A DNA stretch of 64,000 nucleotides from contig NZ_CP090898.1 in NCBI RefSeq assembly GCF_023078835.1, positions 372,001-436,000 on the forward strand, written 5' to 3'. A program made the translations under genes and the position numbers. Below the pieces are notes generated by a model. That model had not been told where the DNA came from. It made no database searches and saw only the letters and a list, made by a program, of their open reading frames with translations. The DNA is from Synechococcus sp. NB0720_010. Lineage in GTDB: Bacteria > Cyanobacteriota > Cyanobacteriia > PCC-6307 > Cyanobiaceae. This document shows, one piece after another, positions 8,280 to 16,959 of the stretch (positions within the stretch are counted from its first letter, which is position 1; the number at the start of each line of letters is the position of its first letter).

Positions 8280-9751
8280 TCCAAAAAGCCAATGCGACTG
8301 CGCCGCTGCAGCAGATCATCTGCCGAGCGGGCCCACTCCAAGCGGATGTTGTAGCGCCACTCCGCCAGGCAAACGGGAACCACGCTGCTGAGCGGTTTCC
8401 GCTCAGACAGCTCCATGGCCTCGTTCAGGACCGCCTCTGCTCGAAGGCCATAACTGGAGATGAGGTGGTCAATTTGCCGGGCCTGGAGTTCGCCGTCCGG
8501 CAGTAGACCCTTTAAGTGCTGAGCGAGCTGGGCGAGCTCAGCGTCGGTTTGCTCGGGGGACTGAGCGGCTCCAAGCAGGGGCAGGGGCTCAGGGGCCGGG
8601 AGGGTTCGATTCAACTGTTGGGCGATGGCCTGGAGGGCATCGACCGCCAACACCCGGCAGGTGGTCCACTTGCCCCCAAGCAAGCTGATCAGCCCACAAT
8701 CGAGCTGTTCGACTTCGTGCTCGCGAACCACCTTGCTGCTGCCGCGCTCAGAGTCCGGCTGAATCAGAGGGCGACCGCCGGCCCAGCGGCTGGACACCGA
8801 GAAGCTGGGTTGCCCTGGGAACCACTGGCGTAGGTGATCCAACAAGAACGCCACCTCCGCATCGGAGACGGAGGTGGCTTCATCGACTGGACAAGGTGAA
8901 TCGGTGGTCCCAACCAGTGTTCTGCCTTGGAAGGGGAGCACGAACATCACGCGGCCATCGCTGGTTTTAGGGATCAGCAGGCCGACGCCCTCTGGACACA
9001 ACGGCTCGCTGAGCACAAGGTGCACCCCCCGGCTGACCAGAAGGCGTGGACTGCACTGCGGGTCGGCCAGAAGCCTCAAACTGTCGGCCTGGATGCCTGT
9101 GGCATTGACCACACAGCGGGCTGACCAGTGCTTCAGCGCACCATCGGCCTGACGCGCTGTGACACCTGTGAGCTGGCCCTGCTCCTGCTCGAAACCAACG
9201 ACCGTGCAGTCCCGCTGAACCACGGCTCCGGCCGCCTCAGCCGTGAGCAAGAGCAACAGATTCAGGCGCGCATCATCAAATTGACCATCGCTATAGAGAA
9301 CGGCCCCATGGCGCTCGGGGGCCAGGCCCGGCAGGGAGCATTGCAGTTGCTGGCGGTTGATGCCACGACTGGGCTCGAGGCCGGCCGCTCCCGCGAGGAG
9401 GTCATACATCCCCAGCCCCATCCGGTAATAAGCCTGCTCAATGGGCCCCTGGGTCGGTAGGGCAATGCGCAGGGGTTGGGCCAAAAAAGGAGCCTGATCA
9501 ATCCAGTACTGGCGCTCCGCCAGGGCCTCCCGCACCAATTTCAGTTGGGCGGCATCCAGCTGCTTGAAGGCCAGCTCCAGGTAGCGAACGCCGCCATGGA
9601 GCAACTTCGTGCTCCGGGAACTGGTGCCCTGGCCTGGATCACCCGCCTCCAGTAACGCCACCCGCAATCCGCGGCGAACGGCCTCGTAGGCCAGGGAGGC
9701 TCCACTGCTCCCCCCACCAATGATCAACAGATCAAACGGTTGCATCGCCAT
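8189..9751 (-). CDS. glpD: FAD-dependent glycerol-3-phosphate dehydrogenase
   Basis: This enzyme (520 residues) oxidises glycerol-3-phosphate to dihydroxyacetone phosphate and passes electrons to the quinone pool at the membrane. The N-terminus has the FAD motif (LLIIGGGSSGASLA), then TSSRSTKLLHGGVRYLE, which is diagnostic of GlpD, and LVGTTDSP near the middle. ATG 9751 starts inside the glpK coding region (20-bp overlap), so the two genes form a glpK-glpD operon. A TTG at 9772 is possible but less likely. Next to the glucosylglycerol genes the enzyme could recycle or drain the G3P precursor. Its C-terminus overlaps the convergent GH13 gene by 91 bp. Confidence 0.93.
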   Translation of the reverse strand: MAMQPFDLLIIGGGSSGASLAYEAVRRGLRVALLEAGDPGQGTSSRSTKLLHGGVRYLELAFKQLDAAQLKLVREALAERQYWIDQAPFLAQPLRIALPTQGPIEQAYYRMGLGMYDLLAGAAGLEPSRGINRQQLQCSLPGLAPERHGAVLYSDGQFDDARLNLLLLLTAEAAGAVVQRDCTVVGFEQEQGQLTGVTARQADGALKHWSARCVVNATGIQADSLRLLADPQCSPRLLVSRGVHLVLSEPLCPEGVGLLIPKTSDGRVMFVLPFQGRTLVGTTDSPCPVDEATSVSDAEVAFLLDHLRQWFPGQPSFSVSSRWAGGRPLIQPDSERGSSKVVREHEVEQLDCGLISLLGGKWTTCRVLAVDALQAIAQQLNRTLPAPEPLPLLGAAQSPEQTDAELAQLAQHLKGLLPDGELQARQIDHLISSYGLRAEAVLNEAMELSERKPLSSVVPVCLAEWRYNIRLEWARSADDLLQRRSRIGFLDQAEAERLTPAAESLLLASSMSPISHQPKP

Positions 9752-11246
9752 GCCACTCCAAACAACGTTCAACCGCCTGGTCCCAGCGGCGTAACCAGCG
9801 CTCCCGTTGCGCCTCCGTTTGCTGAGGGCTCACCTGGGTCGAGGAAGCCCTCACCGAGCTGGCAATGGCCTCGAGATCGTCGACCACTCCAACGGCCTCA
9901 CCGGCCATCAGGGCCACCCCCAAGGCGGTGGACTCCAAATTGGCCGGACGCACCACCTCAACGCCGGCGCTGTCGGCCTGGGCCTGAAGCAGGACAGCGG
10001 AGGCCGCCGCCCCGCCATCAACGGCGATGGTGCGCAGGGGAGCGCCAAGGGCCTCGGCCGCACCGCGCAGCAGTCCGGTGACGGCTAAGGCAATCCCCTC
10101 GAGGGCAGCCCGGGCGATCTGCGGTGCTCCGGTGTCACGGGTCATGCCGATCAACAACCCTCTGGCATTGGGGTCCCAATGGGGAGAGCCCCAGCCGGTG
10201 AAGGCCGGCACGAGCATCAGCTCGCCCGCACTGGCCACCTTGGAGGCCAACCCGTCGACCTCGGCGGACTCACGAATGATCCCGAGGCCATCGCGCAGCC
10301 ACTGGATGACCGTTCCTGCATTGAACAAGCTGCCTTCAATGCAGTAGGTCGTGCTGCCGTCGGCGTTGCTCCAACCCACGGTGCTCAGCAGGCCACCAGC
10401 GGCGCGCTGAGGTTGCTGCCCGCAATTCACGACCAGAAAGGCACCGGTTCCGTAGGTGCACTTGGCCTGGCCGGGTTGCCTGCAGAACTGGCCATAGCTG
10501 GCGGCCTGTTGATCACCGAGCATCGCCGTGATCGGCACACCGGCAAAGGGAAGGCCCTCAGCGATCACCCCAAACGAGCTGCGGGTGGGTCGTAAGTCGG
10601 GCAACGCCTTCAGGCTCAGACCAACGCGTTCAACCGCCTCCGGCAGCCAACAGAGCTGCTCCAGGTCCAGCAGCAGCGTGCGACTGGCATTGCTGATGTC
10701 TGTGGCGTGCTGCGCTCCGCGGGTCAGCTGCCAGAGCAACCAGCTATCGACAGTGCCAAAACAGAGGTCATCGCCAGCCAGGGCCTGCCGGGCCTCGGGA
10801 TAGGCCTGCAGCATCCAAGCGATCTTGCTGGCGCTGAAATAAGGATCCAGAACCAGTCCCGTCTGGCGCTGCCACTGATCCGCCGCCGCCTGGCGCTTCC
10901 AATCCCCGCAGATCGATGCGGTCCGACGGTCCTGCCAGACCAGCGACGGGCCGAAGGGTTGGCCGGTGCTGCGTCGCCAGAGGGTGGTGGTTTCGCGCTG
11001 ATTGGTGATGCCGCAGGCCCTGACTGCTGCTCGTTGCCCTGGACTGAGGCGCTGCTCCAGTAGGGCCATCGCCTCCAGCTGGCTCTGCCAGATCGCGGAT
11101 GCGTCCTGCTCGACCCAACCATCATCTGGGTAGTGGATGGCAAGCGGCACCTGGGCCGAGGCCACCGACTCGCCGTTGGAGGACACCAGAACGGCGCGAG
11201 AACTGCTGGTGCCCTGGTCGAGAGCTAACAGATAGGACTCAGACAC
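9732..11246 (-). CDS. glpK: Glycerol kinase
   Basis: An FGGY-family kinase of about 504 residues that phosphorylates glycerol to glycerol-3-phosphate with ATP. Seen are the ATP-binding N-terminus (LLALDQGTSSSRAVLV), TNQRETTTLW, the substrate region SLVWQDRRTA, MLGDQQAASYGQFC and a C-terminal AVDGGAA. A GTG at 11246 is taken as the start; a TTG two codons upstream is the alternative, and neither has a strong ribosome site. It leads a two-gene operon with glpD. The pair lets the cell use or recycle glycerol, for example glycerol released from glucosylglycerol. Confidence 0.93.
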   Translation of the reverse strand: MSESYLLALDQGTSSSRAVLVSSNGESVASAQVPLAIHYPDDGWVEQDASAIWQSQLEAMALLEQRLSPGQRAAVRACGITNQRETTTLWRRSTGQPFGPSLVWQDRRTASICGDWKRQAAADQWQRQTGLVLDPYFSASKIAWMLQAYPEARQALAGDDLCFGTVDSWLLWQLTRGAQHATDISNASRTLLLDLEQLCWLPEAVERVGLSLKALPDLRPTRSSFGVIAEGLPFAGVPITAMLGDQQAASYGQFCRQPGQAKCTYGTGAFLVVNCGQQPQRAAGGLLSTVGWSNADGSTTYCIEGSLFNAGTVIQWLRDGLGIIRESAEVDGLASKVASAGELMLVPAFTGWGSPHWDPNARGLLIGMTRDTGAPQIARAALEGIALAVTGLLRGAAEALGAPLRTIAVDGGAAASAVLLQAQADSAGVEVVRPANLESTALGVALMAGEAVGVVDDLEAIASSVRASSTQVSPQQTEAQRERWLRRWDQAVERCLEWHGDATV

Positions 11247-11346
11247 AGGCAAAAGGGTTTCCCCACTCTTACGGGCTTCAAGCGGATCTGTCAGGGGCTT
11301 GACGCAGCACGAGACAGTGGAACCAGCTCAAACGTCGCGTCTGCCG

Positions 11347-12387
11347 ATGACCTCGCTCTGGAGTACTGCGCCGGCACTGGCGGCCCTACTCGGCGGTGGG
11401 TTGCTGTCCCTTCTGGCAGCAAGGATCTTTGGGATCTTCTTCGGTCGTCTGACACGGCGAACGCGAAGCGAAACCGATGACTTCATCGTTCAAGTCATCA
11501 CGGACACGATCCCAATCCTTGGCTGGGTCATCAGCGCCAGTTGGGCTTGGTGGCTGCTGCCGACCTCTCCCGAGGCGGATCGGGTGGTCTTCACCATCTC
11601 GAAACTCATCCTGGTGGTGTTCCTGGTGCGGCTGGTCAACCGCATCAGCCTGCGGTTGCTGCAACGCTCCGCGGCCCACAGCGGAGATCCAGCGGTCGGC
11701 AACATGCTCCGCGCCCTCGCGCCGATGTTGCGGGCGTTGGTCTGGTGCGTCGGCGCTGTCCTCTATCTGCAGAACATCGGTGTCCAGATGGCTGCGATCT
11801 GGGCTCTGCTGAGCGCCGGTGGCATCGGGGCAGGCTTGGCCTTAAAGCAGCCGGTCTCTGAATTCTTCGAATACATCACAATCCTTCTCGACAAGCCCTT
11901 CCAACCCGGTCAATTCATCCAAGTCGGAGAGGTCTGGGGAACGGTGGAGCGGGTGGGGGTGCGTTCGACCCGTCTGCGCAGCATCAACGGCGAAGCGATC
12001 GTCATGAGCAACAGCGCCCTGACCAGCTCAGTGGTGGCGAACTATGGGGAGATGCAAGAGCGGCGGCTGATCTATCGGCTGGGGGTGACCTACGACACCA
12101 GCCACGCCGTACTGGAACGGATCCCTGGCCTGTTGAAAGCCATTGTTGAGCAGGGGGGCGATGCCCGCTTTGACCGGGCCCATTTCGTGGCCTTCAACAG
12201 CAGCAGCCTTGATTTTGAGTTGGTCTATTTCGTTCCTTCGAACGACTACGTCCAGGCGATGGAAGCCCAGCAACGGATCAACCTGGCGATCGTCCAACGC
12301 TTCGCCCAGGAGGGCATTGAGTTCGCCTTCCCGACGCAAACCTTGCACCTGCACAACTGCACTGAGGCCTTGGGTTCTGGGGTGTGA
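11347..12387 (+). CDS. Small-conductance mechanosensitive channel (MscS family)
   Basis: An inner-membrane channel that releases solutes on hypo-osmotic shock. About 346 residues from ATG 11347, with several N-terminal hydrophobic helices. The pore-lining segment (IWALLSAGGIGAGLALKQPV) is followed by the MscS beta domain (LLDKPFQPGQFIQVGEVWG, GTVERVGVRSTRLR) and the cytoplasmic cage. TTG 11299 and GTG 11317 are in frame upstream, and no clear ribosome site decides between them. It is divergent from glpK and lies close to the compatible-solute genes, in keeping with osmotic adaptation. Confidence 0.88.
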   Translation: MTSLWSTAPALAALLGGGLLSLLAARIFGIFFGRLTRRTRSETDDFIVQVITDTIPILGWVISASWAWWLLPTSPEADRVVFTISKLILVVFLVRLVNRISLRLLQRSAAHSGDPAVGNMLRALAPMLRALVWCVGAVLYLQNIGVQMAAIWALLSAGGIGAGLALKQPVSEFFEYITILLDKPFQPGQFIQVGEVWGTVERVGVRSTRLRSINGEAIVMSNSALTSSVVANYGEMQERRLIYRLGVTYDTSHAVLERIPGLLKAIVEQGGDARFDRAHFVAFNSSSLDFELVYFVPSNDYVQAMEAQQRINLAIVQRFAQEGIEFAFPTQTLHLHNCTEALGSGV

Positions 12388-12411
12388 CCCGACTTGCTAT
12401 GGTGGGTGCTT

Positions 12412-12424
12412 GGGCAATTTGCCC
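12412..12424. promoter_or_regulatory. Perfect inverted repeat upstream of rpmB
   Basis: GGGCAA-T-TTGCCC, a 6+1+6 perfect inverted repeat, 27 bp before the rpmB start codon and 25 bp after the mscS-like stop. It could be a protein-binding site or part of the leader structure. The role is not known. Confidence 0.35.
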
Positions 12425-12450
12425 GAAGTTGTGTTTTTAGAAGATCGGTC

Positions 12451-12687
12451 ATGTCCCGGGTCTGCCAACTCACCGGCAAGCGCGCCAACAACGGCATGGC
12501 CGTCTCCCACTCGCACATCCGCACGAAGAAGCTCCAGCAGGTGAACCTGCAAGAGCGCCGTCTGTGGTGGGCTGAAGGCAACCGTTACGTGAAACTGCGG
12601 GTCTCCACCCGTGCCCTGAAGACCATTCAAAAGAAGGGCCTGGGCGCCTACGCCAAGCAGCTGGGCATCAACCTGGCCAAGATCTGA
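12451..12687 (+). CDS. rpmB: 50S ribosomal protein L28
   Basis: A 78-residue basic protein of the large ribosomal subunit. The N-terminus [15 protein letters not shown] and the central SHSHIRTKK and [10 protein letters not shown] blocks are the L28 family pattern, and the length is normal. The frame is open further upstream, but ATG 12451 gives the exact family start. It is flanked by an inverted repeat upstream and a strong hairpin downstream, so it is probably transcribed on its own. Confidence 0.97.
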   Translation: MSRVCQLTGKRANNGMAVSHSHIRTKKLQQVNLQERRLWWAEGNRYVKLRVSTRALKTIQKKGLGAYAKQLGINLAKI

Positions 12688-12693
12688 GCTTCA

Positions 12694-12715
12694 ATCCTGG
12701 GAGTTCTCCCAGGAT
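12694..12715 (+). terminator. Hairpin after rpmB
   Basis: A 9-bp perfect stem (ATCCTGGGA / TCCCAGGAT) with loop GTTC, 7 bp after the rpmB stop. There is no T-run after it, so it may stabilise the 3' end or act as a weak terminator. The downstream gene's TTG start begins 5 bp later. Confidence 0.5.
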
Positions 12716-12719
12716 CAAG

Positions 12720-13274
12720 TTGAACCGCCGCAACCTGCTTGTTTCGTTTGGTGCTGCGGCCTTAGGCCTGCTGGGACTCCCCCGGCAGGCCTTTTCGATG
12801 GGAGGGACCCTGCCCGATCTCGATCAACCGGCCCCTGGCTTTGGGCTCTCCGGCGTGGTTCCAGGCGAGGGGGGGGCCGTCGAAGCCGTACGCAGCCTGA
12901 GCGATTTCAAAGGGAGCTGGGTGGTGCTCTACTTCTATCCCCGAGATTTCACGGAGGGGTGCACCTTGGAAGCCAAGGGCTTTCAACGGGATCTGCAGCT
13001 GTTCCATGCCCGCAATGCCGAAGTGGTCGGAATCAGTGCAGACGACACGGACTCCCACAAAGAGTTCTGCGGAAGCGAGGCGTTGACCTACCCGCTACTC
13101 TCTGATCCCGGAGGAGAAACCAGCAAGCGCTACGGCAGCTGGATCCCGCCCTTCTCCCAACGTCACACCTTTTTGATTGACCCAGAAGGGGTTCTTAAAG
13201 AGCGCTGGTTAGGGGTACGGCCCCTAGGCCACAGCCAGGAGATCCTGAAGCGGCTGGATGAGCTACAGGCCTAA
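12720..13274 (+). CDS. Exported peroxiredoxin, BCP/PrxQ-like
   Basis: A thiol peroxidase-like protein of 184 residues. The N-terminus (MNRRNLLVSFGAAALGLLGL...AFS) is a signal peptide of the twin-Arg-like or Sec type. The AhpC/TSA fold follows, with LYFYPRDFTEGC; the peroxidatic Cys is about residue 81. The second Cys that PrxQ enzymes carry five residues later is a Lys here (CTLEAK). A Cys near 118 (KEFCGSE) could be the resolving residue. The start is TTG 12720, chosen because it gives the complete signal peptide. It probably removes peroxides in the periplasm or thylakoid lumen. Confidence 0.85.
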   Translation: MNRRNLLVSFGAAALGLLGLPRQAFSMGGTLPDLDQPAPGFGLSGVVPGEGGAVEAVRSLSDFKGSWVVLYFYPRDFTEGCTLEAKGFQRDLQLFHARNAEVVGISADDTDSHKEFCGSEALTYPLLSDPGGETSKRYGSWIPPFSQRHTFLIDPEGVLKERWLGVRPLGHSQEILKRLDELQA

Positions 13275-13439
13275 GGCTGCGCGCTGCTCCAGCAGCCTCA
13301 GGTGGGCTTGACCTGCAGGGAGGCTGTCGCAGAACAGGCAGTTGTCCTCAAATCGCACTTGATAAAGCTCGCCTTCGCTGGAGCGCAGCTGATAGATCAC
13401 TCCCCCTTGGGGATCGACCAGCACAGGGACCTGGGCCAT
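13263..13439 (-). CDS. Small conserved-looking protein with a CxxC motif
   Basis: A 58-residue reading frame from ATG 13439, ending 12 bp inside the 3' end of the convergent peroxiredoxin gene. The sequence begins MAQVPVLVDPQGG, has codon use like its neighbours, and contains NCLFCDSLP, a CxxC pair that could bind metal or form a disulfide. A Leu-rich C-terminal helix follows. It fills what would otherwise be an empty gap. Function unknown. Confidence 0.6.
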   Translation of the reverse strand: MAQVPVLVDPQGGVIYQLRSSEGELYQVRFEDNCLFCDSLPAGQAHLRLLEQRAALGL

Positions 13440-13627
13440 GGGTCTTCAGGAGCAACGAGCAGAGGCTGGCTCGGCGATTGAACCCTTGCCATAGGTGCAT
13501 CAACTCATCATCCGTAGCGACCACTACAGGTGATGCGGGTGGCCACGAACCGGGGTGGACTTTGGTAGCGAAAGAAACCTGAAGGGGTCTGACTGCTCTG
13601 CATGCTTGCCCCAATTCCACTCGAGCA

Positions 13628-15067
13628 ATGTTTACCGAGTACAGGCCAAAGAAGGGATATGACGAATACTTCAGTGCCGCCGAAGGCCCTCGCTCCGGCC
13701 TCAAGCCCCTGGTGAACTCCCTGGGTGCACTCGGGATCGAGAAACTCAACCGCAATCACGCCGCCGCTGGAGTCCTACTGAAGCGACTCGGGGCCACCTT
13801 CAGGCTGAATGATTCGGGCGGACGCGTGGGGGAACGGATCCTTCCATTCGACCCGCTGCCACGCTTGATTCGCTCGAAGGAGTGGGAGCGTCTAGAGCGA
13901 GGACTGTCCCAGCGCCTAGAGGCGATTGATCAATTTCTGGGTGACATCTACGGCGAGCAACGCATCATCCGAGATGGGGTTATTCCGCGGGAGCACGTGG
14001 AAAGTTCCCTGGGGTGGAGGCGCGAGCTTCAAGGGTTCAAGCCCCCCTTGGGCAAATGGTGTCAAATCTCCGGGCTTGATCTGATCCGTGATGGAGAAGG
14101 AACCTGGCGCGTCCTGGAGGACAACCTGAGATGTCCTTCTGGTGTCGCCTATTTCCTGGAGAACAGGAGGGTGATGAAACGGATGTTCCCGAGCCTGTTT
14201 AGTGGCCGGATCGTCCAGCCGATTGATCGCTACCCCTCCCAGCTGCTGCAGACCCTGAGGGAGCTGGCGCCCTGGACCGACTCCCCCCGGGTCGTCCTCC
14301 TGACCCCCGGGGTGTTCAACAGCGCCTATTTCGAACACAGCTATCTGGCTCAACAGATGGGCATTCCCCTCGTCGAGGGCCGGGACTTGGCCTGTGAAGA
14401 CGGACGGGTTTGGATGCGCACGACCCGTGGATTGGAGACCGTCGATGTGATCTACCGGCGCATTGATGATGACTTCCTCGATCCCGCCGTCTTCCGCAGC
14501 GATTCAATGCTGGGGGTCCGCGGACTGATGGAGGTCTATGCCCAGGGACGGGTGGCGATTGCCAACGCTCCTGGAACTGGAATTGCCGACGACAAGCTGA
14601 TCTACGCCTATGTGCCGGAGATGGTGCGCTACTACCTCGGGGAGGAAGCCATCATCCAAAACGTCCCCACCTACCTCTGCTCTAAAGCTGAAGATCGGTC
14701 CTATGTACTAAGCCATCTACGGGAGCTGGTGGTGAAAGCCGTCTCGGAAGCTGGAGGCTATGGGATGTTGATCGGACCCCATGCCAGTGACGAGGAGATC
14801 CAAGACTTCGCCACGAAGATCGAGGCCAATCCGCGCAACTTCATTGCCCAACCCACCCTGGAGCTCTCCACCGTCCCCTCCCTTAGTGACGGCGAGCTCT
14901 ACCCCTGCCATGTGGATCTGCGGCCCTACATCCTGCGGGGCAAAACCACCTGGGTCACACCAGGCGGGTTAACCCGCGTGGCCCTCAAGCGGGGATCACT
15001 GGTGGTGAATTCCTCCCAGGGCGGCGGCTGCAAGGACACCTGGATCGTGGAGGACGCCCCATGCTGA
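13628..15067 (+). CDS. Circularly permuted ATP-grasp protein
   Basis: A 479-residue member of the circularly permuted ATP-grasp type 2 family (formerly DUF404/407). Characteristic stretches are YDEYFSAAEGPRSG near the N-terminus, PFDPLPRLI, WRVLEDNLRCPSGVAYFLEN, GVFNSAYFEHSYLAQQMG and, late, EAGGYGMLIGPHAS. ATP-grasp enzymes join a carboxylate to an amine. Its stop overlaps the next start by 7 bp in a three-gene operon with an alpha-E protein and a transglutaminase-like protein, a conserved trio proposed to make and process a peptide tag or polymer. The substrate is unknown. Confidence 0.88.
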   Translation: MFTEYRPKKGYDEYFSAAEGPRSGLKPLVNSLGALGIEKLNRNHAAAGVLLKRLGATFRLNDSGGRVGERILPFDPLPRLIRSKEWERLERGLSQRLEAIDQFLGDIYGEQRIIRDGVIPREHVESSLGWRRELQGFKPPLGKWCQISGLDLIRDGEGTWRVLEDNLRCPSGVAYFLENRRVMKRMFPSLFSGRIVQPIDRYPSQLLQTLRELAPWTDSPRVVLLTPGVFNSAYFEHSYLAQQMGIPLVEGRDLACEDGRVWMRTTRGLETVDVIYRRIDDDFLDPAVFRSDSMLGVRGLMEVYAQGRVAIANAPGTGIADDKLIYAYVPEMVRYYLGEEAIIQNVPTYLCSKAEDRSYVLSHLRELVVKAVSEAGGYGMLIGPHASDEEIQDFATKIEANPRNFIAQPTLELSTVPSLSDGELYPCHVDLRPYILRGKTTWVTPGGLTRVALKRGSLVVNSSQGGGCKDTWIVEDAPC

Positions 15068-16098
15068 GCCGCGTCGCGGATTCCCTCTATTGGATCAACC
15101 GCTATGTGGAGCGGGCCGAGAACATCTCGCGCTTTGTCGAGGTCAGTGCTGCCATGGCGCTGGACTGCCCCCCTGGTAGCGCAGAGCCCTGGCAACCACT
15201 GATCGATGCCAGTGGTCATCGCTCTCTGTTTGATGCGCTCTACCCCGGTGGAGGTGAACAGCAGGTTCTTGAATTTCTCATCCGCGCTGAGGCCAACCCC
15301 AACAGCATCGTCAACTGCATCGCGCTGGCCAGGGAAAACGCCAGGCAGATCCGGGATGTCATCACCAGTGAGATGTGGGAGCAGCTCAATGGTCTCTACT
15401 GGACCCTGGTCGAGAACGACGGGTTTTGGGAGGAGCCAACCCCAGAGCAGCTCAGGGAGATCCGGCGTGGCTGCCAATTGTTTTACGGAATTACCGATGC
15501 CACCCTCAGTCGGGATCTTTCCTGGCAGTTCAGCCGACTCGGTCGGCTGATTGAGAGGGCGGATAAGACCACTCGCATCCTTGATGTGAAGTACTTCCTT
15601 TTGCTCCCGAGCCCTGATGACGTCGGCGGGGTACTCGACGAGTTGCAGTGGATGTCTCTACTGCGCAGTGCTGGCGCTTATCAGATGTTCAGGCAATCCA
15701 ACGTTGGGGTGATTTCACCGGAAGCGGTGGCGTCCTTCCTGCTGCTCAATCCCCTCTTCCCGAGGTCGGTGCGCTACTGCCTCGAGCGGATCCATGAGAC
15801 GCTTCAGGTGATCGGGCGCGATGCCGCCGCCGGGACGCCCGACGACCTCGAGTGCATGGTGGGTCTGACGCAGGCCCGCTGGAGTTTCAGCAAAATTGAA
15901 ACGCTGATCGCCGGTGGTCTCCATGAGGCGATTGATGGCCTTCAGCAGGACCTCAACCAGCTGCACAATCTGATTCACGCTCGCTACTTCGTGCTTCCGG
16001 GCGGACTGAGCCCCGAAGACACAACAGTGATCCCCGTGAGCTCCACCTCCCTGTCCACCACCGCTTCCGGTCAAGACCTGGCATGCGCGCCCGCTTAA
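15061..16098 (+). CDS. Alpha-E domain protein
   Basis: A 345-residue, mainly helical protein of the alpha-E family (formerly DUF403), starting MLSRVADSLYWINRYVERAEN, the family's signature N-terminus. ISRFVE, ARENARQIRDVITSEMWEQLN and the middle WQFSRLGRLIERADKTTRILDVKYF are also typical. It overlaps the ATP-grasp gene by 7 bp and the transglutaminase-like gene by 16 bp, so the three proteins are probably made together and act together. The biochemical role is unknown. Confidence 0.88.
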   Translation: MLSRVADSLYWINRYVERAENISRFVEVSAAMALDCPPGSAEPWQPLIDASGHRSLFDALYPGGGEQQVLEFLIRAEANPNSIVNCIALARENARQIRDVITSEMWEQLNGLYWTLVENDGFWEEPTPEQLREIRRGCQLFYGITDATLSRDLSWQFSRLGRLIERADKTTRILDVKYFLLLPSPDDVGGVLDELQWMSLLRSAGAYQMFRQSNVGVISPEAVASFLLLNPLFPRSVRYCLERIHETLQVIGRDAAAGTPDDLECMVGLTQARWSFSKIETLIAGGLHEAIDGLQQDLNQLHNLIHARYFVLPGGLSPEDTTVIPVSSTSLSTTASGQDLACAPA

Positions 16099-16955
16099 TT
16101 CATCGCTTCGACTACCGCTACAGCCAGCCCGTGCTACTGGGACCCCATCGTTTTTGCCTGCGGCCCAGGCCCCATGGGTTTCAGCGTCTGATCGATTTCA
16201 AACTGAGCATCGAGCCTGAGCCGAGCCAGCTCTATGAGCTGATGGCAGCAGGTGGCGACACCATCACCCGGGCACGGTTTCTCCAGGAAACCGATTGTTT
16301 TCAGGTGGTGGCCACGAGCGAGGTTGAGACGTTCACACCACCCCTGATCGAAGCCTGCCTGGACGAAACGATGTTGAACCTGCCGCTCGCCATCGGCAGG
16401 CTGAATCCCGATCTCATGAGCAACCTCCAAGGCTGGTTGCCCAACGGTCAACATGATGCCGCCGCTGTCGATCTGGCCCAAGAAGCCCTCACAGGCAGTG
16501 ATGGCAGCTGCCTGAGCTTTTTGCAGCAGCTGATCGAGATCATTCAGGACCGCGTCAAATACACCGAGCGCCATCAAGGCCCCGCTTGGCCTGCGGGCCG
16601 GACACTGAAGGAGCGGATCGGCTCCTGCCGTGATCTCGCCATGCTGATGATCGAGTGCTGCCGCAGCGTTGGACTTCCAGCCCGGTTTGTCAGTGGCTAT
16701 CACCTTGTGGAGCCCAAACCTGAGCGCTACGACCTGCACGCCTGGACCGAGGTCTACCTCCAGGGAGCAGGCTGGCGAGGGTTCGATGCCAGTGGCAAGG
16801 GGGCGGTGGATGATCGCTATATCCCAGTGGTGACCTCTTCGAAATCAGATCTCACGGCGGCCGTCAGCGGCACGTTTTCAGGTCCGACGGGGGTTCAAAG
16901 CACGCTGAATTGGGAGATCCAGGCCGAAATCCTCTGCTCGGCCCAGTCCCGTTGA
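16083..16955 (+). CDS. Transglutaminase-like protease/ligase domain protein
   Basis: This protein has 290 residues. An N-terminal beta domain (RLIHRFDYRYSQPVLLGPHRF) precedes a transglutaminase-like core. The catalytic triad is visible as Cys in RIGSCRDLAMLMIECCR (about residue 181), His in DLHAWTEVYL (about 219) and Asp in GFDASGKG (about 235). It has no signal peptide. The start lies inside the alpha-E gene (16 bp), consistent with translational coupling. In this conserved operon it is expected to cleave or join a peptide made by the ATP-grasp enzyme; this is inference from family context. Confidence 0.88.
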   Translation: MRARLIHRFDYRYSQPVLLGPHRFCLRPRPHGFQRLIDFKLSIEPEPSQLYELMAAGGDTITRARFLQETDCFQVVATSEVETFTPPLIEACLDETMLNLPLAIGRLNPDLMSNLQGWLPNGQHDAAAVDLAQEALTGSDGSCLSFLQQLIEIIQDRVKYTERHQGPAWPAGRTLKERIGSCRDLAMLMIECCRSVGLPARFVSGYHLVEPKPERYDLHAWTEVYLQGAGWRGFDASGKGAVDDRYIPVVTSSKSDLTAAVSGTFSGPTGVQSTLNWEIQAEILCSAQSR

Positions 16956-16959
16956 ACGC

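Noticed and set aside
13440-13627. Gene in the spacer before the ATP-grasp operon
   Set aside because: No frame with a plausible start and composition; probably promoter region.
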